A stretch of 64,000 bases of DNA from Bacillus infantis. Lineage in GTDB: Bacteria > Bacillota > Bacilli > Bacillales > Cytobacillaceae. The translations under genes were made by a program, and so were the position numbers. Shown in pieces: positions 27,266 to 35,215 of this stretch (its first letter is position 1; each line of letters begins with the position of its first letter). Location of the stretch: NCBI RefSeq assembly GCF_020171945.1, contig NZ_JAIVAP010000002.1:1-64000 (forward strand), in the 5' to 3' direction. Below the pieces are notes generated by a model, which saw nothing but the letters and a program-made list of their open reading frames with translations, did no database searches and had not been told where the DNA came from.

Positions 27266-27712
27266 GTGGCATTTGACTATACACTGGACTTTGAACAAAT
27301 TGATTTCCGGAAAAATCCGGAGAAATACAGGGTTGGGAGAGGGGAGCAGGGAGTGCTGCTGGTCGAGCCGTATAAAAGTGAAATTCTTCCCCACTGGCGG
27401 TTCCGGACGCCGGAGATTGCAAAGGAGTCATCGGAAAAGATTTATCAGCTGTATTTGGAGTATAAGAAAAAAGGAGATTTTCCCGGCATGGACATGAGCC
27501 GTAAATTCATTCAGATGGGTTATACACGTGCCAGGAGGTATGCGAATTATAAAGGCGGACGCAAGTATGATGAAGATGGGGAGGTGAAGGAAAGAAACAT
27601 TGATCAGGAAAAAGCGGAGTCGGCCCGCATTTTTAAGGAAAAATGGAACCTGATCAGAGAGGATCAGGAATACCTGGAACTAAAAAAGAAGCATCAGAAG
27701 AAATATGGATAA
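27266..27712 (+). CDS. DUF4385 family protein
   Basis: A 148-residue cytosolic protein with the DUF4385 core YRVGRGEQGVLLVEPYKSE and LPHWRFRTP, then a charged helical second half. Function unknown. GTG at 27266 is chosen: the product then starts like the family (MAFDYTLDF) and AGGGAG lies 9 bp upstream; the ATG at 27257 directly touches that binding site. Confidence 0.82.
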   Translation: MAFDYTLDFEQIDFRKNPEKYRVGRGEQGVLLVEPYKSEILPHWRFRTPEIAKESSEKIYQLYLEYKKKGDFPGMDMSRKFIQMGYTRARRYANYKGGRKYDEDGEVKERNIDQEKAESARIFKEKWNLIREDQEYLELKKKHQKKYG

Positions 27713-27717
27713 AATAG

Positions 27718-27751
27718 AAAGCCGTGCCTGGATGTCCGGGCACGGCTTTTT
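27718..27751. terminator. Bidirectional terminator DUF4385 gene / pckA
   Basis: AAAGCCGTGCCTGGATGTCCGGGCACGGCTTTTT, strong GC stem with A and T runs on both sides, between convergent genes. Confidence 0.9.
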
Positions 27752-27797
27752 GTTTCTATCTATTCAGTGTTAAAAGCATCTCAGCTTTAAATGGTAG

Positions 27798-29387
27798 TCA
27801 GGCCTCAGAAGGCCCGCCTTTTTCCACGATCTCAGCCGGTACGTCTGTGAATTTCTTGAAATTGGCCCGGAATTGAGCGGCAAGCTCTTTTGCTTTTTCG
27901 GCATATGCTTCCGGGTCTGCCCATGTTTTCACTGGCTGAAGGACATCATCAGGAACACCAGGCACGTGAAGCGGAATTTCAAGGCCAAAGATTTCATCCT
28001 TTGCCGTTTCGGCATGATTCAGTTCGCCGATCAACGCAGATTGAACCATCGCGCGTGTGTAGGCAAGCTTCATGCGGCTGCCTGTTCCATACTCCCCGCC
28101 TGTCCATCCTGTATTGACAAGGAAGACATTGGCATTATGCTCACTGATTTTCTCTCCGAGCATTTGGGCATACCTCATTGCTGGCAAAGGCAGGAACGGT
28201 GACCCGAAGCATGTTGAGAACGTTGCCTGCGGGGAAGTAATGCCGCGCTCGGTTCCGGCAAGCTTTGACGTATAGCCGCTTAAGAAATGGTACATAGCCT
28301 GCTCCTTTGAAAGCTTGGAGATTGGAGGGAGCACCCCAAAGGCATCCGCCGTCAGGAATATGATCGTGTTCGGATGGCCGGCTACGCTCGGATCGACGAT
28401 ATTGTCGACAGCCTGGAGCGGATATGCCGCACGTGTATTTTCAGTCAATGTATTATCGTCATAATCCGGAAGGCGTGACTCCTGGTTGACGATGACATTT
28501 TCCAGAACAGAGCCGAAGCGGATGGCGTCAAAAATCTGCGGTTCCTTCTCGCGTGTCAGGCCGATGCATTTTGCATAGCACCCTCCCTCGACATTGAAGA
28601 CCCCTGTTGATGACCAGCCGTGCTCGTCATCTCCAATCAGGCGGCGGTTTGGATCAGCAGAGAGTGTTGTTTTTCCTGTTCCGGACAGACCGAAGAAAAG
28701 GGCCACATCTCCTTCTGTGCCTACATTCGCGGAACAGTGCATAGACAGGATGCCGTTTTCCGGAAGGACATAATTCATGATAGAGAATATCGACTTCTTG
28801 ATTTCCCCGGCATATTCTGTACCGCCAATCAATATAGTCCTGCGCTCGAAGGAGACAATGATGAAAGTTTCGGACTGTGTCCCGTCAATAGCCGGATCTG
28901 CTTTAAAATCAGGGGCTGAAATGACTGTGAAGGCAGCTTCATGGTCGAGAAGCTCCTCCTCAGAAGGGCGTATGAAGAGCTGATGTGCAAAAAGATTGTG
29001 CCATGCATATTCATTGATTACTTGAATAGGGAGCCTGTGCTTTGTGTCCGCTCCTGCAAAACCTTTAAACACATAAACTTCTTCTTTATCTTTTAAATGA
29101 TCGATTACTTTAGAATAAAGGCTTGAGAATATCTCTTCGGAAATAGGCTGGTTCACTGGGCCCCAGTCGATCTTATCCTTCACAGATGCTTCTTCAACAA
29201 TATATTTATCCTTTGGCGACCGGCCGGTATACTTTCCGGTTGTGGCGCAGACTGCACCCGTTGCCGTCAGGATGCCTTCCTGTTTATTCAGTACTTTTTC
29301 CACAAGCTGGGGTACAGACAATTGCATTTGAATATTCTGGCCTTGCAATAGGGTGCTGAGTTCGTTTGGGATGCTTACAGAATTCAT
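27798..29387 (-). CDS. pckA: Phosphoenolpyruvate carboxykinase (ATP)
   Basis: Converts oxaloacetate and ATP to phosphoenolpyruvate and CO2, the entry to gluconeogenesis. The 529-residue protein has the kinase-type P-loop [16 protein letters not shown] (about 240-255), the metal-binding IGDDEHGW segment, and the RxxYPL motif. ATG at 29387 follows GGAAGG; it gives the length usual for Bacillus PckA (527). Upstream lies a 268-bp promoter region. In B. subtilis it is repressed on glucose by CcpN, which I cannot confirm here. Confidence 0.97.
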   Translation of the reverse strand: MNSVSIPNELSTLLQGQNIQMQLSVPQLVEKVLNKQEGILTATGAVCATTGKYTGRSPKDKYIVEEASVKDKIDWGPVNQPISEEIFSSLYSKVIDHLKDKEEVYVFKGFAGADTKHRLPIQVINEYAWHNLFAHQLFIRPSEEELLDHEAAFTVISAPDFKADPAIDGTQSETFIIVSFERRTILIGGTEYAGEIKKSIFSIMNYVLPENGILSMHCSANVGTEGDVALFFGLSGTGKTTLSADPNRRLIGDDEHGWSSTGVFNVEGGCYAKCIGLTREKEPQIFDAIRFGSVLENVIVNQESRLPDYDDNTLTENTRAAYPLQAVDNIVDPSVAGHPNTIIFLTADAFGVLPPISKLSKEQAMYHFLSGYTSKLAGTERGITSPQATFSTCFGSPFLPLPAMRYAQMLGEKISEHNANVFLVNTGWTGGEYGTGSRMKLAYTRAMVQSALIGELNHAETAKDEIFGLEIPLHVPGVPDDVLQPVKTWADPEAYAEKAKELAAQFRANFKKFTDVPAEIVEKGGPSEA

Positions 29388-29601
29388 CTGATGAATACCT
29401 TCCTTTGCCAATTTGTTTTTGAAAGTGATTACATCTCAAAAATAGTATAACACATTTAAATTATTAATCTATACTATTTAACTTTTTTCCTTGTGTTAAC
29501 AAGAAATTGTAACATTTCACCTATTTTCAAAGAAAACTGCATGATTTCCCATTCTTAAGGGTAAAAAATAATAAAGTCAAGGTATATTATGTGAAAAGAT
29601 A

Positions 29602-29631
29602 TTGACAAAATGGTGAACGGAGAGGGATAAT
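29602..29631 (+). promoter_or_regulatory. Predicted sigma-A promoter
   Basis: TTGACA (29602-29607), 18 bp, GATAAT (29626-29631), 24 bp before the small membrane protein gene. Predicted from consensus. Confidence 0.6.
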
Positions 29632-29655
29632 AAGGAAAAAAGGGGAGCGATAAGC

Positions 29656-29898
29656 ATGAACAGCAATCAAAAGATCATTATCTTCACCAAAAATATCGGC
29701 GGAGCCATCCTGGCAGCAGGAATTCTCACTTTTCTGGCTGGATTTTTTGCAAACGGTTCCAGCTTACTGACTCCTGTCGGAATCGGGATGGTCATCGGAG
29801 CAGTTTTCATTTTCCTCATGGGCATCTTCTTCAAAGCAACAGAAGAAATGCTCGAAAAAACAGAAGGCTGCAGACTGACAGTACAACATAAAAAATAG
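29656..29898 (+). CDS. Small two-span membrane protein
   Basis: An 80-residue protein with two membrane helices (about 14-32 and 39-60) joined by a short glycine-rich turn, and a basic C-terminal tail. I do not recognise the family. AAAAGGGGAGCG is upstream of the ATG, a good sigma-A promoter precedes it and a terminator follows, so it is a real single gene. Divergent from pckA. Confidence 0.75.
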   Translation: MNSNQKIIIFTKNIGGAILAAGILTFLAGFFANGSSLLTPVGIGMVIGAVFIFLMGIFFKATEEMLEKTEGCRLTVQHKK

Positions 29899-29925
29899 GA
29901 GCGTCGGATGACGCTCTTTTTATTT
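29893..29925 (+). terminator. Terminator after the small membrane protein gene
   Basis: GAGCGTC-GGAT-GACGCTC followed by TTTTTATTTT. Confidence 0.85.
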
Positions 29926-29930
29926 TGCAG

Positions 29931-29970
29931 GAAAAAGGGGACTGAAAAAGCTTTTCTGTCCCCTTTTTGA
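29931..29970. repeat. Inverted repeat / second terminator-like hairpin
   Basis: AAAAAGGGGAC / GTCCCCTTTTT around an inner GAAAAAGCTTTTC-like hairpin. It could act as a backup terminator on either strand. Confidence 0.55.
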
Positions 29971-30072
29971 TTTCTAGGTGCCACTTAAGATCTGATGTTC
30001 TGATTTCCTTATCTCTTAGGTATAGTAATGGTAATAAATCGCCGGAACCCAAAAGCACAAAAAAGTTAAGTA

Positions 30073-30212
30073 AGCCTGTTGATTGGAGTGGAAGGCACGA
30101 AGACTCCTGCGGGATTGCAGCGAAAATGTTGAGACCCCACAGCGCGCAGCGCGAGGAGGCTCAACTTCGCCCCGCGGAAAGCGAAGTGCCTGGAACGCAA
30201 ATCAACAGCCTT
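30073..30212 (+). repeat. Family A repeat, copy 3
   Basis: Same plan as copy 1, from AAGCCTGTTGATTGGAGTGG to CGCAAATCAACAGCCTT. Two internal stems differ from copy 1 by paired changes: GTTGAG / CTCAAC in place of GCTGAG / CTCAGC, and a tip GCGC-GCA-GCGC in place of GGAGC-TT-GCTCC. It lies between convergent genes. With its flanking terminators it accounts for the 397-bp gap 29899-30295. Confidence 0.88.
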
Positions 30213-30222
30213 CATTTATAAG

Positions 30223-30267
30223 GCAAAAAAAATAGGAGCGCCACAAAAGGCTCTCCTATTTTTTTGC
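30223..30267. terminator. Bidirectional terminator of the qox operon
   Basis: GGCAAAAAAAATAGGAG / CTCCTATTTTTTTGCC around a 14-nt loop, 30 bp after the qoxD stop on the minus strand. Confidence 0.85.
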
Positions 30268-30295
30268 CCTAACCAAGGCGCTTCCGCTTTTAGTT

Positions 30296-30580
30296 TTACA
30301 TATAACCCCAAATCATAGTGAGCAATGTACCAAACACAGTCACCAGGGCAATAAAGATCGAATAATAAATATTGGTAAAAATCGTTCCTTTATCCTCCGA
30401 TTCGCCTGCGTGCATGAATACGACCAGCTGCAGTGCAGCCTGGATGAATGCCGTAATGACAAGAATCGTCAGCCCGACTGTATAGGACATGTCAAAGAAG
30501 TAAACCATGAGGGCCACTGCTGTCAGGATTAGTGAGAATACAAAGCCCATCACTTGTTTGCGAGGAAATAATTCGCTCAT
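30296..30580 (-). CDS. qoxD: Cytochrome aa3 quinol oxidase subunit IV
   Basis: Small accessory subunit of the aa3 menaquinol oxidase: 94 residues with three membrane helices, starting MSELFPRKQVMGF. ATG at 30580 is used since it lies 2 bp after the qoxC stop and gives the family start; an upstream start would overlap qoxC. Somewhat shorter than the B. subtilis protein. Last gene of qoxABCD. Confidence 0.9.
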   Translation of the reverse strand: MSELFPRKQVMGFVFSLILTAVALMVYFFDMSYTVGLTILVITAFIQAALQLVVFMHAGESEDKGTIFTNIYYSIFIALVTVFGTLLTMIWGYM

Positions 30581-30582
30581 GT

Positions 30583-31179
30583 TTACATCAGTCCTTTCAG
30601 GTAAATGAAGCTGAAGATGAAGATCCACACAACATCAAGGAAATGCCAATACAGTGAAAAGATGAATGACTTATTGGCAGTGTGAGGATTCAATCCGCGT
30701 TTTTTCACCTGCAGCATGATTGACAGTCCCCAGAAAATCCCGAATGTGACGTGGAGTCCGTGGGTCCCCAGCGTTGTAAGCAGGATCGCTGTAAAGGCGC
30801 TTGTCTGAAGTCCTGCACCTTCGTGCACATAAGTGGTGAATTCAAAAATTTCTACTCCTAAGAATCCTGCCCCAAGAGCAATAGTGATCCCGAAGAATGC
30901 AAGCATTGCTTTTTTATTGCCGAGCCTCATGGCGTGTATGGCCAGCCCGATCGTAAAGCTGCTCGTTAATAGAACAAATGTCTCAATCAATACTGGTGAG
31001 ATCTCAAAGATTTCACCGGCAGACGGACCGTTTCCGGTCCTGTCCACCAAGGTAAAATATCCGGCAAAGAGTGTTGCGAAAAGCATGATTTCCGCACCAA
31101 GGAAAATCCAGAATCCTAATATCTTCGTTTTATTTTCTTCAGTACTGAATTCAAGCGGCAGCGAGTGATCTATTTTCAT
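30583..31179 (-). CDS. qoxC: Cytochrome aa3 quinol oxidase subunit III
   Basis: 198-residue subunit III with five membrane helices and conserved segments FWIFLGAEIMLFATLF and THGLHVTFG typical of the haem-copper oxidase subunit III family. It overlaps the qoxB stop by one base (TAATG), so translation is coupled. Confidence 0.95.
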   Translation of the reverse strand: MKIDHSLPLEFSTEENKTKILGFWIFLGAEIMLFATLFAGYFTLVDRTGNGPSAGEIFEISPVLIETFVLLTSSFTIGLAIHAMRLGNKKAMLAFFGITIALGAGFLGVEIFEFTTYVHEGAGLQTSAFTAILLTTLGTHGLHVTFGIFWGLSIMLQVKKRGLNPHTANKSFIFSLYWHFLDVVWIFIFSFIYLKGLM

Positions 31180-33131
31180 TAGTTAGCACCCCGCATATTA
31201 GTTTCATTTTCAGTTTTTTCGATTTCCTTAACCGGTATATGGTAGCCATAATCTTTTTGGAACGACCATACTGCCATGCAGGCAAAGATGCCGATCGTTG
31301 CAATGATGACTGGAATCCACATAGCAAAGATGAAGGAGAAGCCCCATACAAAGAAGATGCAGCTTAAGATAAATGGCAAACCGCTGTTGTTCGGCATATG
31401 AATTTCTTCATATTTGCCAGGGAACAGGTTATGCCCATGCTTTTTCGCATCCCAGAGACCTTCAGAAGTCTTCACCTCAGGCAGCACGGCAAAGTTATAT
31501 ACCGGCACCGGTGTGTTTGTCGCCCACTCAAGAGAACGTGCATCCCATGGATCTGAACCGATATCTCTTGAAGCGTAGCGCGTGCTGTAGTACACATTGT
31601 AAACAATCAAGGCGAATCCGACAGCAAGGCCTGCAGCTCCTATAAAGGAAAGCATATTCCAGATGCCGTATCCTGTAGCTTCAGAATAAGTGTAAGCACG
31701 GCGTGCCTGTCCGTCCAAGCCCGAGAAGAACATCGGCATGAAAGCAAGGAGCGTACTCATGGAAATGATCCATGCAGTCAGCTTCCCGATCTTTTCGTTC
31801 AGGATATAGCCGAACATTTTTGGCCAGTAGAAATGGAATCCGGCTAGCATCGCGAATACAACACCCGGGATGATAACCATGTGGAAGTGGGCAACCAGGA
31901 ACATTGTATTATGATACTGGTAGTCTGCCGCTGACATTCCAAGCATAACGCCTGTTACCCCGCCGATTGTGAAAATCGGGATGAAAAGAAGGGAATACAG
32001 CATTGGCGTCGTAATCGTGATTTTCCCTTTCCAGAGCGTAAGGAGCCAGTTGAAGATCTTAACTCCGGTCGGCACAGCAATCGCCATGGTTGTAATAGAG
32101 AAAATACTGTTTGTCAAAGCTCCCTGGCCCATTGTAAAGAAGTGGTGGGTCCAGACAAGGAAGGACAAGAGTGAAATGATCACCATGGATCCTACCATTG
32201 ATTTATAGCCATAAAGATTCCTGCGTGCAAACGTTGAGATGATCTCGCTGTATATACCGAAAGCAGGAAGTATCAGAATGTATACCTCAGGGTGTCCCCA
32301 TACCCAGAAGAAGTTTGCCCACAGCATATCCATACCGCCATTGCTGGTTGTAAAGAAGTTAGTGGCAAATAATCTGTCAAGAGAACCCATTGCAAGAGCA
32401 ACAGTCAGTACTGGGAAAGCAAATACGATAATGATGCTGGCAACAAGTGATGACCATGTGAACATTGGCATTTTCATCAATGTCATGCCAGGCGCACGCA
32501 TCCTGAGGATGGTCGTCACCATATTGATACCTGTCATCAATGTACCCAAACCTGCGATCTGCAGTGAGAACATATAATAGTTCGTTCCGACTGATTCACT
32601 GAACTCGGTGCCTGCAAGCGGGAAGTATGAAGTCCAGCCGGCATCAGGCGAACCGCCGATAACGAATGAGATGTTCAGCAGCATGGCACCCATGAAGAAG
32701 AGCCAGAAGCTGAGTGCATTAAGCTTAGGGAAAGCAACGTCCCGTGCTCCGATCTGGAGCGGCACGACAAAGTTCATGAATGCCATGATGAATGGCATTG
32801 CCATGAACAGGATCATTACTGTTCCGTGTGTTGTAAAGATTTCATTATAGTGCTGTGCGTCAAGAAGTGTATTGTCCGGCACAGCCAGCTGGGCGCGCAT
32901 CATGATGGCATCTGCGCCGCCTCGGAAAAGCATGAGCAGGGCGGAAATCAGATACATGATCCCAATCCGTTTATGGTCGACTGTTGTCAGCCATTCTCTC
33001 CACAGATAGCCCCATTTTTTGAAATAGGTCAAGCCTGCAATGATGGCAATAACCGTTAAACCTATAGCAACCATTGACGCATAGATAACAGGGCTTGGAT
33101 GCGGAATGGCAAAACGTTCAAAGAATTCCAT
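31179..33131 (-). CDS. qoxB: Cytochrome aa3 quinol oxidase subunit I
   Basis: Catalytic subunit that reduces oxygen and pumps protons. The 650 residues include the haem a ligand region TTHGTVMILFMAMP, the CuB ligands and cross-linked tyrosine in WGHPEVYILILP, the histidine pair in WTHHFF, and the C-terminal haem ligands in VAHFHMVI. About 14-15 membrane spans. AAAGGAG precedes the ATG. Together with QoxA, which lacks copper ligands, it forms a quinol oxidase rather than a cytochrome c oxidase. Confidence 0.97.
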   Translation of the reverse strand: MEFFERFAIPHPSPVIYASMVAIGLTVIAIIAGLTYFKKWGYLWREWLTTVDHKRIGIMYLISALLMLFRGGADAIMMRAQLAVPDNTLLDAQHYNEIFTTHGTVMILFMAMPFIMAFMNFVVPLQIGARDVAFPKLNALSFWLFFMGAMLLNISFVIGGSPDAGWTSYFPLAGTEFSESVGTNYYMFSLQIAGLGTLMTGINMVTTILRMRAPGMTLMKMPMFTWSSLVASIIIVFAFPVLTVALAMGSLDRLFATNFFTTSNGGMDMLWANFFWVWGHPEVYILILPAFGIYSEIISTFARRNLYGYKSMVGSMVIISLLSFLVWTHHFFTMGQGALTNSIFSITTMAIAVPTGVKIFNWLLTLWKGKITITTPMLYSLLFIPIFTIGGVTGVMLGMSAADYQYHNTMFLVAHFHMVIIPGVVFAMLAGFHFYWPKMFGYILNEKIGKLTAWIISMSTLLAFMPMFFSGLDGQARRAYTYSEATGYGIWNMLSFIGAAGLAVGFALIVYNVYYSTRYASRDIGSDPWDARSLEWATNTPVPVYNFAVLPEVKTSEGLWDAKKHGHNLFPGKYEEIHMPNNSGLPFILSCIFFVWGFSFIFAMWIPVIIATIGIFACMAVWSFQKDYGYHIPVKEIEKTENETNMRGAN

Positions 33132-33172
33132 AGGATTTAAAACTCCTTTCTAGGGTAGCGGGTCTGTTCATA

Positions 33173-34129
33173 TTAATGGCCTTCATGTTCTGAGTGGCCA
33201 TTGCCGCCAGATCCGTCCTCTTCCATATCCATATTCTCATGATGTTCATGATCTGAGTCAGCGTCGTCACTGTCAGAGCTGGAACCATGGTTATGGCCGC
33301 CATGCTCGCCTTCAGGAGCAGGCATGAAATCAAGATGTGTCCCGGTATAAGTGGACTGTCCAAGATGCCCTGGTTCAAGCAGTTCATCGAATTTTTCTTC
33401 TGTAAGAGGCTCAGCCGTCTCTTTGACGTCATCAACCCATTGGTCAAATTCTTCCTGCGGCATGGCTGTTACATTGAAAGTATTTTCAGCAAAGCCTTTT
33501 CCGTTGAAGTTGGCATTGCGCCCCATATAGTCGCCAGGTTCATCAGCGGCCAGATGCAGCGTATTGACCATGTCAGCCATGGCATACTTTTGTCCGCCAA
33601 GCTGCGGGATCCAGAAGCTTGTAATCGGTCCGTATGAATACAGCTTAAACTCAAGCGGGCGGTCAGTCGGGACATATAGATAGTTGACTGTTTCGATATC
33701 TTCTTCCGGGTAGCTGAAATGCCATTTCCAGTTAGAAGATGATGCATAGACGACTAAAGGCTCTTTGTCGCCGTATCCTGTCGGTGCTGATTCCACTTTA
33801 TAGTTACTTTGTGTGGATACGACCGAAAGGAAGATAACGATCAGGACAGGAATTCCGACACAGACTGCTTCGACGAGAAGGTTTCCTTTAATATGCGGCG
33901 GTTCATAATCCTTGCTTTGCTTCGAAGAGCGGTATTTATAGAGCATGTAAGCAAGCATGGCAAAAACCACAAGAACGATGACAGACATGATTGCCGTTGA
34001 CAGGATGATGTCTTTTGCCTGGATGGCGGCCTGAGGCCCCTTGGGATCCAGAACCATCAGCGGCTCACAGCCTGATAGAATAGTAATGATTGTAAATATT
34101 CCTAAAAGCAAAGAATATTTCTTTTTCAT
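33173..34129 (-). CDS. qoxA: Cytochrome aa3 quinol oxidase subunit II (lipoprotein)
   Basis: 318-residue subunit II. It starts with a lipoprotein signal (lipobox ILSGC near residue 21), then has two membrane helices and an outer beta-barrel domain. The CuA-binding cysteines of cytochrome c oxidases are absent, as expected for a quinol oxidase. The C-terminal 45 residues form an Asp/His/Gly-rich tail (GEHGGHNHGSS ... GHSEHEGH) that looks able to bind metal; it lies beyond the conserved fold and its role is unknown. First gene of the operon. Confidence 0.96.
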   Translation of the reverse strand: MKKKYSLLLGIFTIITILSGCEPLMVLDPKGPQAAIQAKDIILSTAIMSVIVLVVFAMLAYMLYKYRSSKQSKDYEPPHIKGNLLVEAVCVGIPVLIVIFLSVVSTQSNYKVESAPTGYGDKEPLVVYASSSNWKWHFSYPEEDIETVNYLYVPTDRPLEFKLYSYGPITSFWIPQLGGQKYAMADMVNTLHLAADEPGDYMGRNANFNGKGFAENTFNVTAMPQEEFDQWVDDVKETAEPLTEEKFDELLEPGHLGQSTYTGTHLDFMPAPEGEHGGHNHGSSSDSDDADSDHEHHENMDMEEDGSGGNGHSEHEGH

Positions 34130-34170
34130 GGATAAGCCCCTTTCTCAATGGCTGAAAGTTTAATAACATA

Positions 34171-34200
34171 ATAATAGTGTATATGTTACATAGTTCACAA
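34171..34200 (-). promoter_or_regulatory. Predicted qox promoter P2
   Basis: Minus strand TTGTGA (34195-34200), 18 bp, TATTAT (34171-34176), about 40 bp before qoxA. Its -35 overlaps the FNR-like dyad at 34184-34199. Confidence 0.45.
34184..34199. promoter_or_regulatory. CRP/FNR-type dyad 2 upstream of qoxA
   Basis: TGTTA-N6-TCACA, 9 of 10 conserved bases of TGTGA-N6-TCACA. It overlaps the -35 of promoter P2, where a bound regulator would be expected to block it. Confidence 0.45.
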
Positions 34201-34209
34201 TCTGTTATC

Positions 34210-34238
34210 ATCATAAGCAATTTTAAAGGGTAATTCAA
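34210..34238 (-). promoter_or_regulatory. Predicted qox promoter P1
   Basis: Minus strand TTGAAT (34233-34238), 17 bp, TATGAT (34210-34215). Predicted only. Confidence 0.45.
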
Positions 34239-34243
34239 TAGAA

Positions 34244-34259
34244 TGTGAAAGGTGTCACA
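34244..34259. promoter_or_regulatory. CRP/FNR-type dyad 1 upstream of qoxA
   Basis: TGTGA-AAGGTG-TCACA, a perfect match to the CRP/FNR-family consensus TGTGA-N6-TCACA, about 115 bp before qoxA and just upstream of promoter P1. In Bacilli this is the Fnr motif, and an aerobic oxidase operon is a sensible target. Confidence 0.55.
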
Positions 34260-34489
34260 AATTGTTCAAGAAGATAGAAATTCTTTCCGAACTTTGCGGC
34301 ATATTATTTGCACAACATAAATTAGGGGGGCTTGCCAAAGGCGGGGAAACCTCTGCAGCTAAGCAGATGGGGCACTTTATTTAATGAAACATATATTATA
34401 TAGATATAAGTTTACACTGCTTCTAAAATGATTGAAAGGTATGGTAAAATTTAATAAAATGCACGATATTACAGGCGGGAGATGGTAAT

Positions 34490-34864
34490 GTGAAAACGAT
34501 GGCCCTTTACGACAATACTTGCCAGCTTTGCCAAATGACAAAGAAATCTTTCCAAAAGCTTGACCTGTTTCACAGGGTAGACTGGGTTTCACTCCAGAAA
34601 TATGAACAGGAGTATGGTGAGCCACAGTTCAGCAGCAGGGAGCTGAGGAAAGAGCTTCATATTATTACTCCTGAAAAAAAGGTCCTGAAGGGTTTTTATG
34701 CGGTAAGGAAGCTGCTGCTGCTGTTTCCCCTTACCTTCGTTCCCGGGCTCTTTATGCACCTTCCTTTTGCTTCAGCAGCAGGGGTTCCGGTATACCGGCT
34801 GATTGCACGGAACAGACATAAATTGCTCAGGAAGAAATGCAGGGATGGCAGCTGTTCCCTGTGA
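34490..34864 (+). CDS. DCC-family thiol-disulfide oxidoreductase-like protein (DUF393)
   Basis: A 124-residue protein with the DCC-family N-terminal motif YDNTCQLC (Cys-x2-Cys), thioredoxin-like strand pattern and the conserved LHII.P motif, followed by a hydrophobic stretch (about 70-95) that could touch the membrane. Presumed redox activity comes from the CxxC only; the substrate is unknown. GTG at 34490 is preferred because AGGCGGGAG lies 8 bp upstream. Divergent from qoxA. Confidence 0.8.
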   Translation: MKTMALYDNTCQLCQMTKKSFQKLDLFHRVDWVSLQKYEQEYGEPQFSSRELRKELHIITPEKKVLKGFYAVRKLLLLFPLTFVPGLFMHLPFASAAGVPVYRLIARNRHKLLRKKCRDGSCSL

Positions 34865-34931
34865 TTAATTCCCATATCAGATATAAAGCTGATCCAGGGT
34901 GAATTTCTTCTCTTTATAGCGGAGAAAATGA

Positions 34932-34960
34932 TTGACGCCACTACATCATTACGTTATGAT
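34932..34960 (+). promoter_or_regulatory. Promoter of the SAM riboswitch transcript
   Basis: TTGACG (34932-34937), 17 bp, TATGAT (34955-34960), placing the start of transcription about 10 bp before the riboswitch. Confidence 0.65.
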
Positions 34961-34977
34961 TTTACCTTGAACGGATA

Positions 34978-35160
34978 CTCTCTTATCCCGAGCTGGTGGA
35001 GGGACAGGCCCGATGAAACCCAGCAACCTGCTAATGAAGCTTTTTGAAAACGGATATATGCTGAAAAGAGCATAACGGTTCAAATTACCAGCCAGCAATG
35101 GTCTGTTTTTAGCAAAGGTGCTAACCTGATGCAAGGAAGATTCCTTGAACGATAAGAGTG
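34978..35160 (+). ncRNA. SAM-I (S-box) riboswitch aptamer
   Basis: The S-box core is plain: P1 strands CTCTTATC / GATAAGAG (34980 and 35151), then GGTGGAGGGACAGGCCC, GATGAAACCCAGCAACC, and AAGGTGCTAACC. It senses S-adenosylmethionine and ends transcription when SAM is high. Unusually, the P3 arm is 86 nt long (35029-35114, closed by TGCTAA / TTAGCA) and seems to branch into two hairpins, TATGCT-GAAAAG-AGCATA and ACCA-...-TGGT. It lies about 430 bp before metK. Confidence 0.95.
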
Positions 35161-35184
35161 AAAGGCGCGAATCATTTTGCTTTC

Positions 35185-35215
35185 AACCTTTTCACTTTGG
35201 GAAGGTTTTTTATTT
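35185..35215 (+). terminator. SAM riboswitch expression-platform terminator
   Basis: AACCTTTTC-ACTTT-GGGAAGGTT followed by TTTTATTTT. The 5' side (GTGAAAGG at 35158 and following) can instead pair with CCTTTTCAC, giving the alternative antiterminator fold. Confidence 0.85.

Larger units (their letters stand above)
34130..34489. other. qoxA / DCC-gene divergent control region
   Basis: 360 bp without a gene. The left half contains two tandem minus-strand promoters and two CRP/FNR-type dyads for qoxABCD. The right half (34325-34375) is a short GC-rich stretch, GGGGGGCTTGCC...GGGGC with a small TCTGC / GCAGA hairpin, probably in the 5' leader of the DCC-family gene; I could not match it to a known riboswitch. 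Confidence 0.5.

Noticed and set aside
29931-29970. Mobile element end
   Set aside because: The inverted repeat is simply terminator-like; no flanking duplication or transposase.
34325-34375. c-di-GMP-I riboswitch upstream of the DCC gene
   Set aside because: GCCAAAGGC resembles GGCAAACC, but the required GGGACGCAAAGCC and receptor segments are absent.
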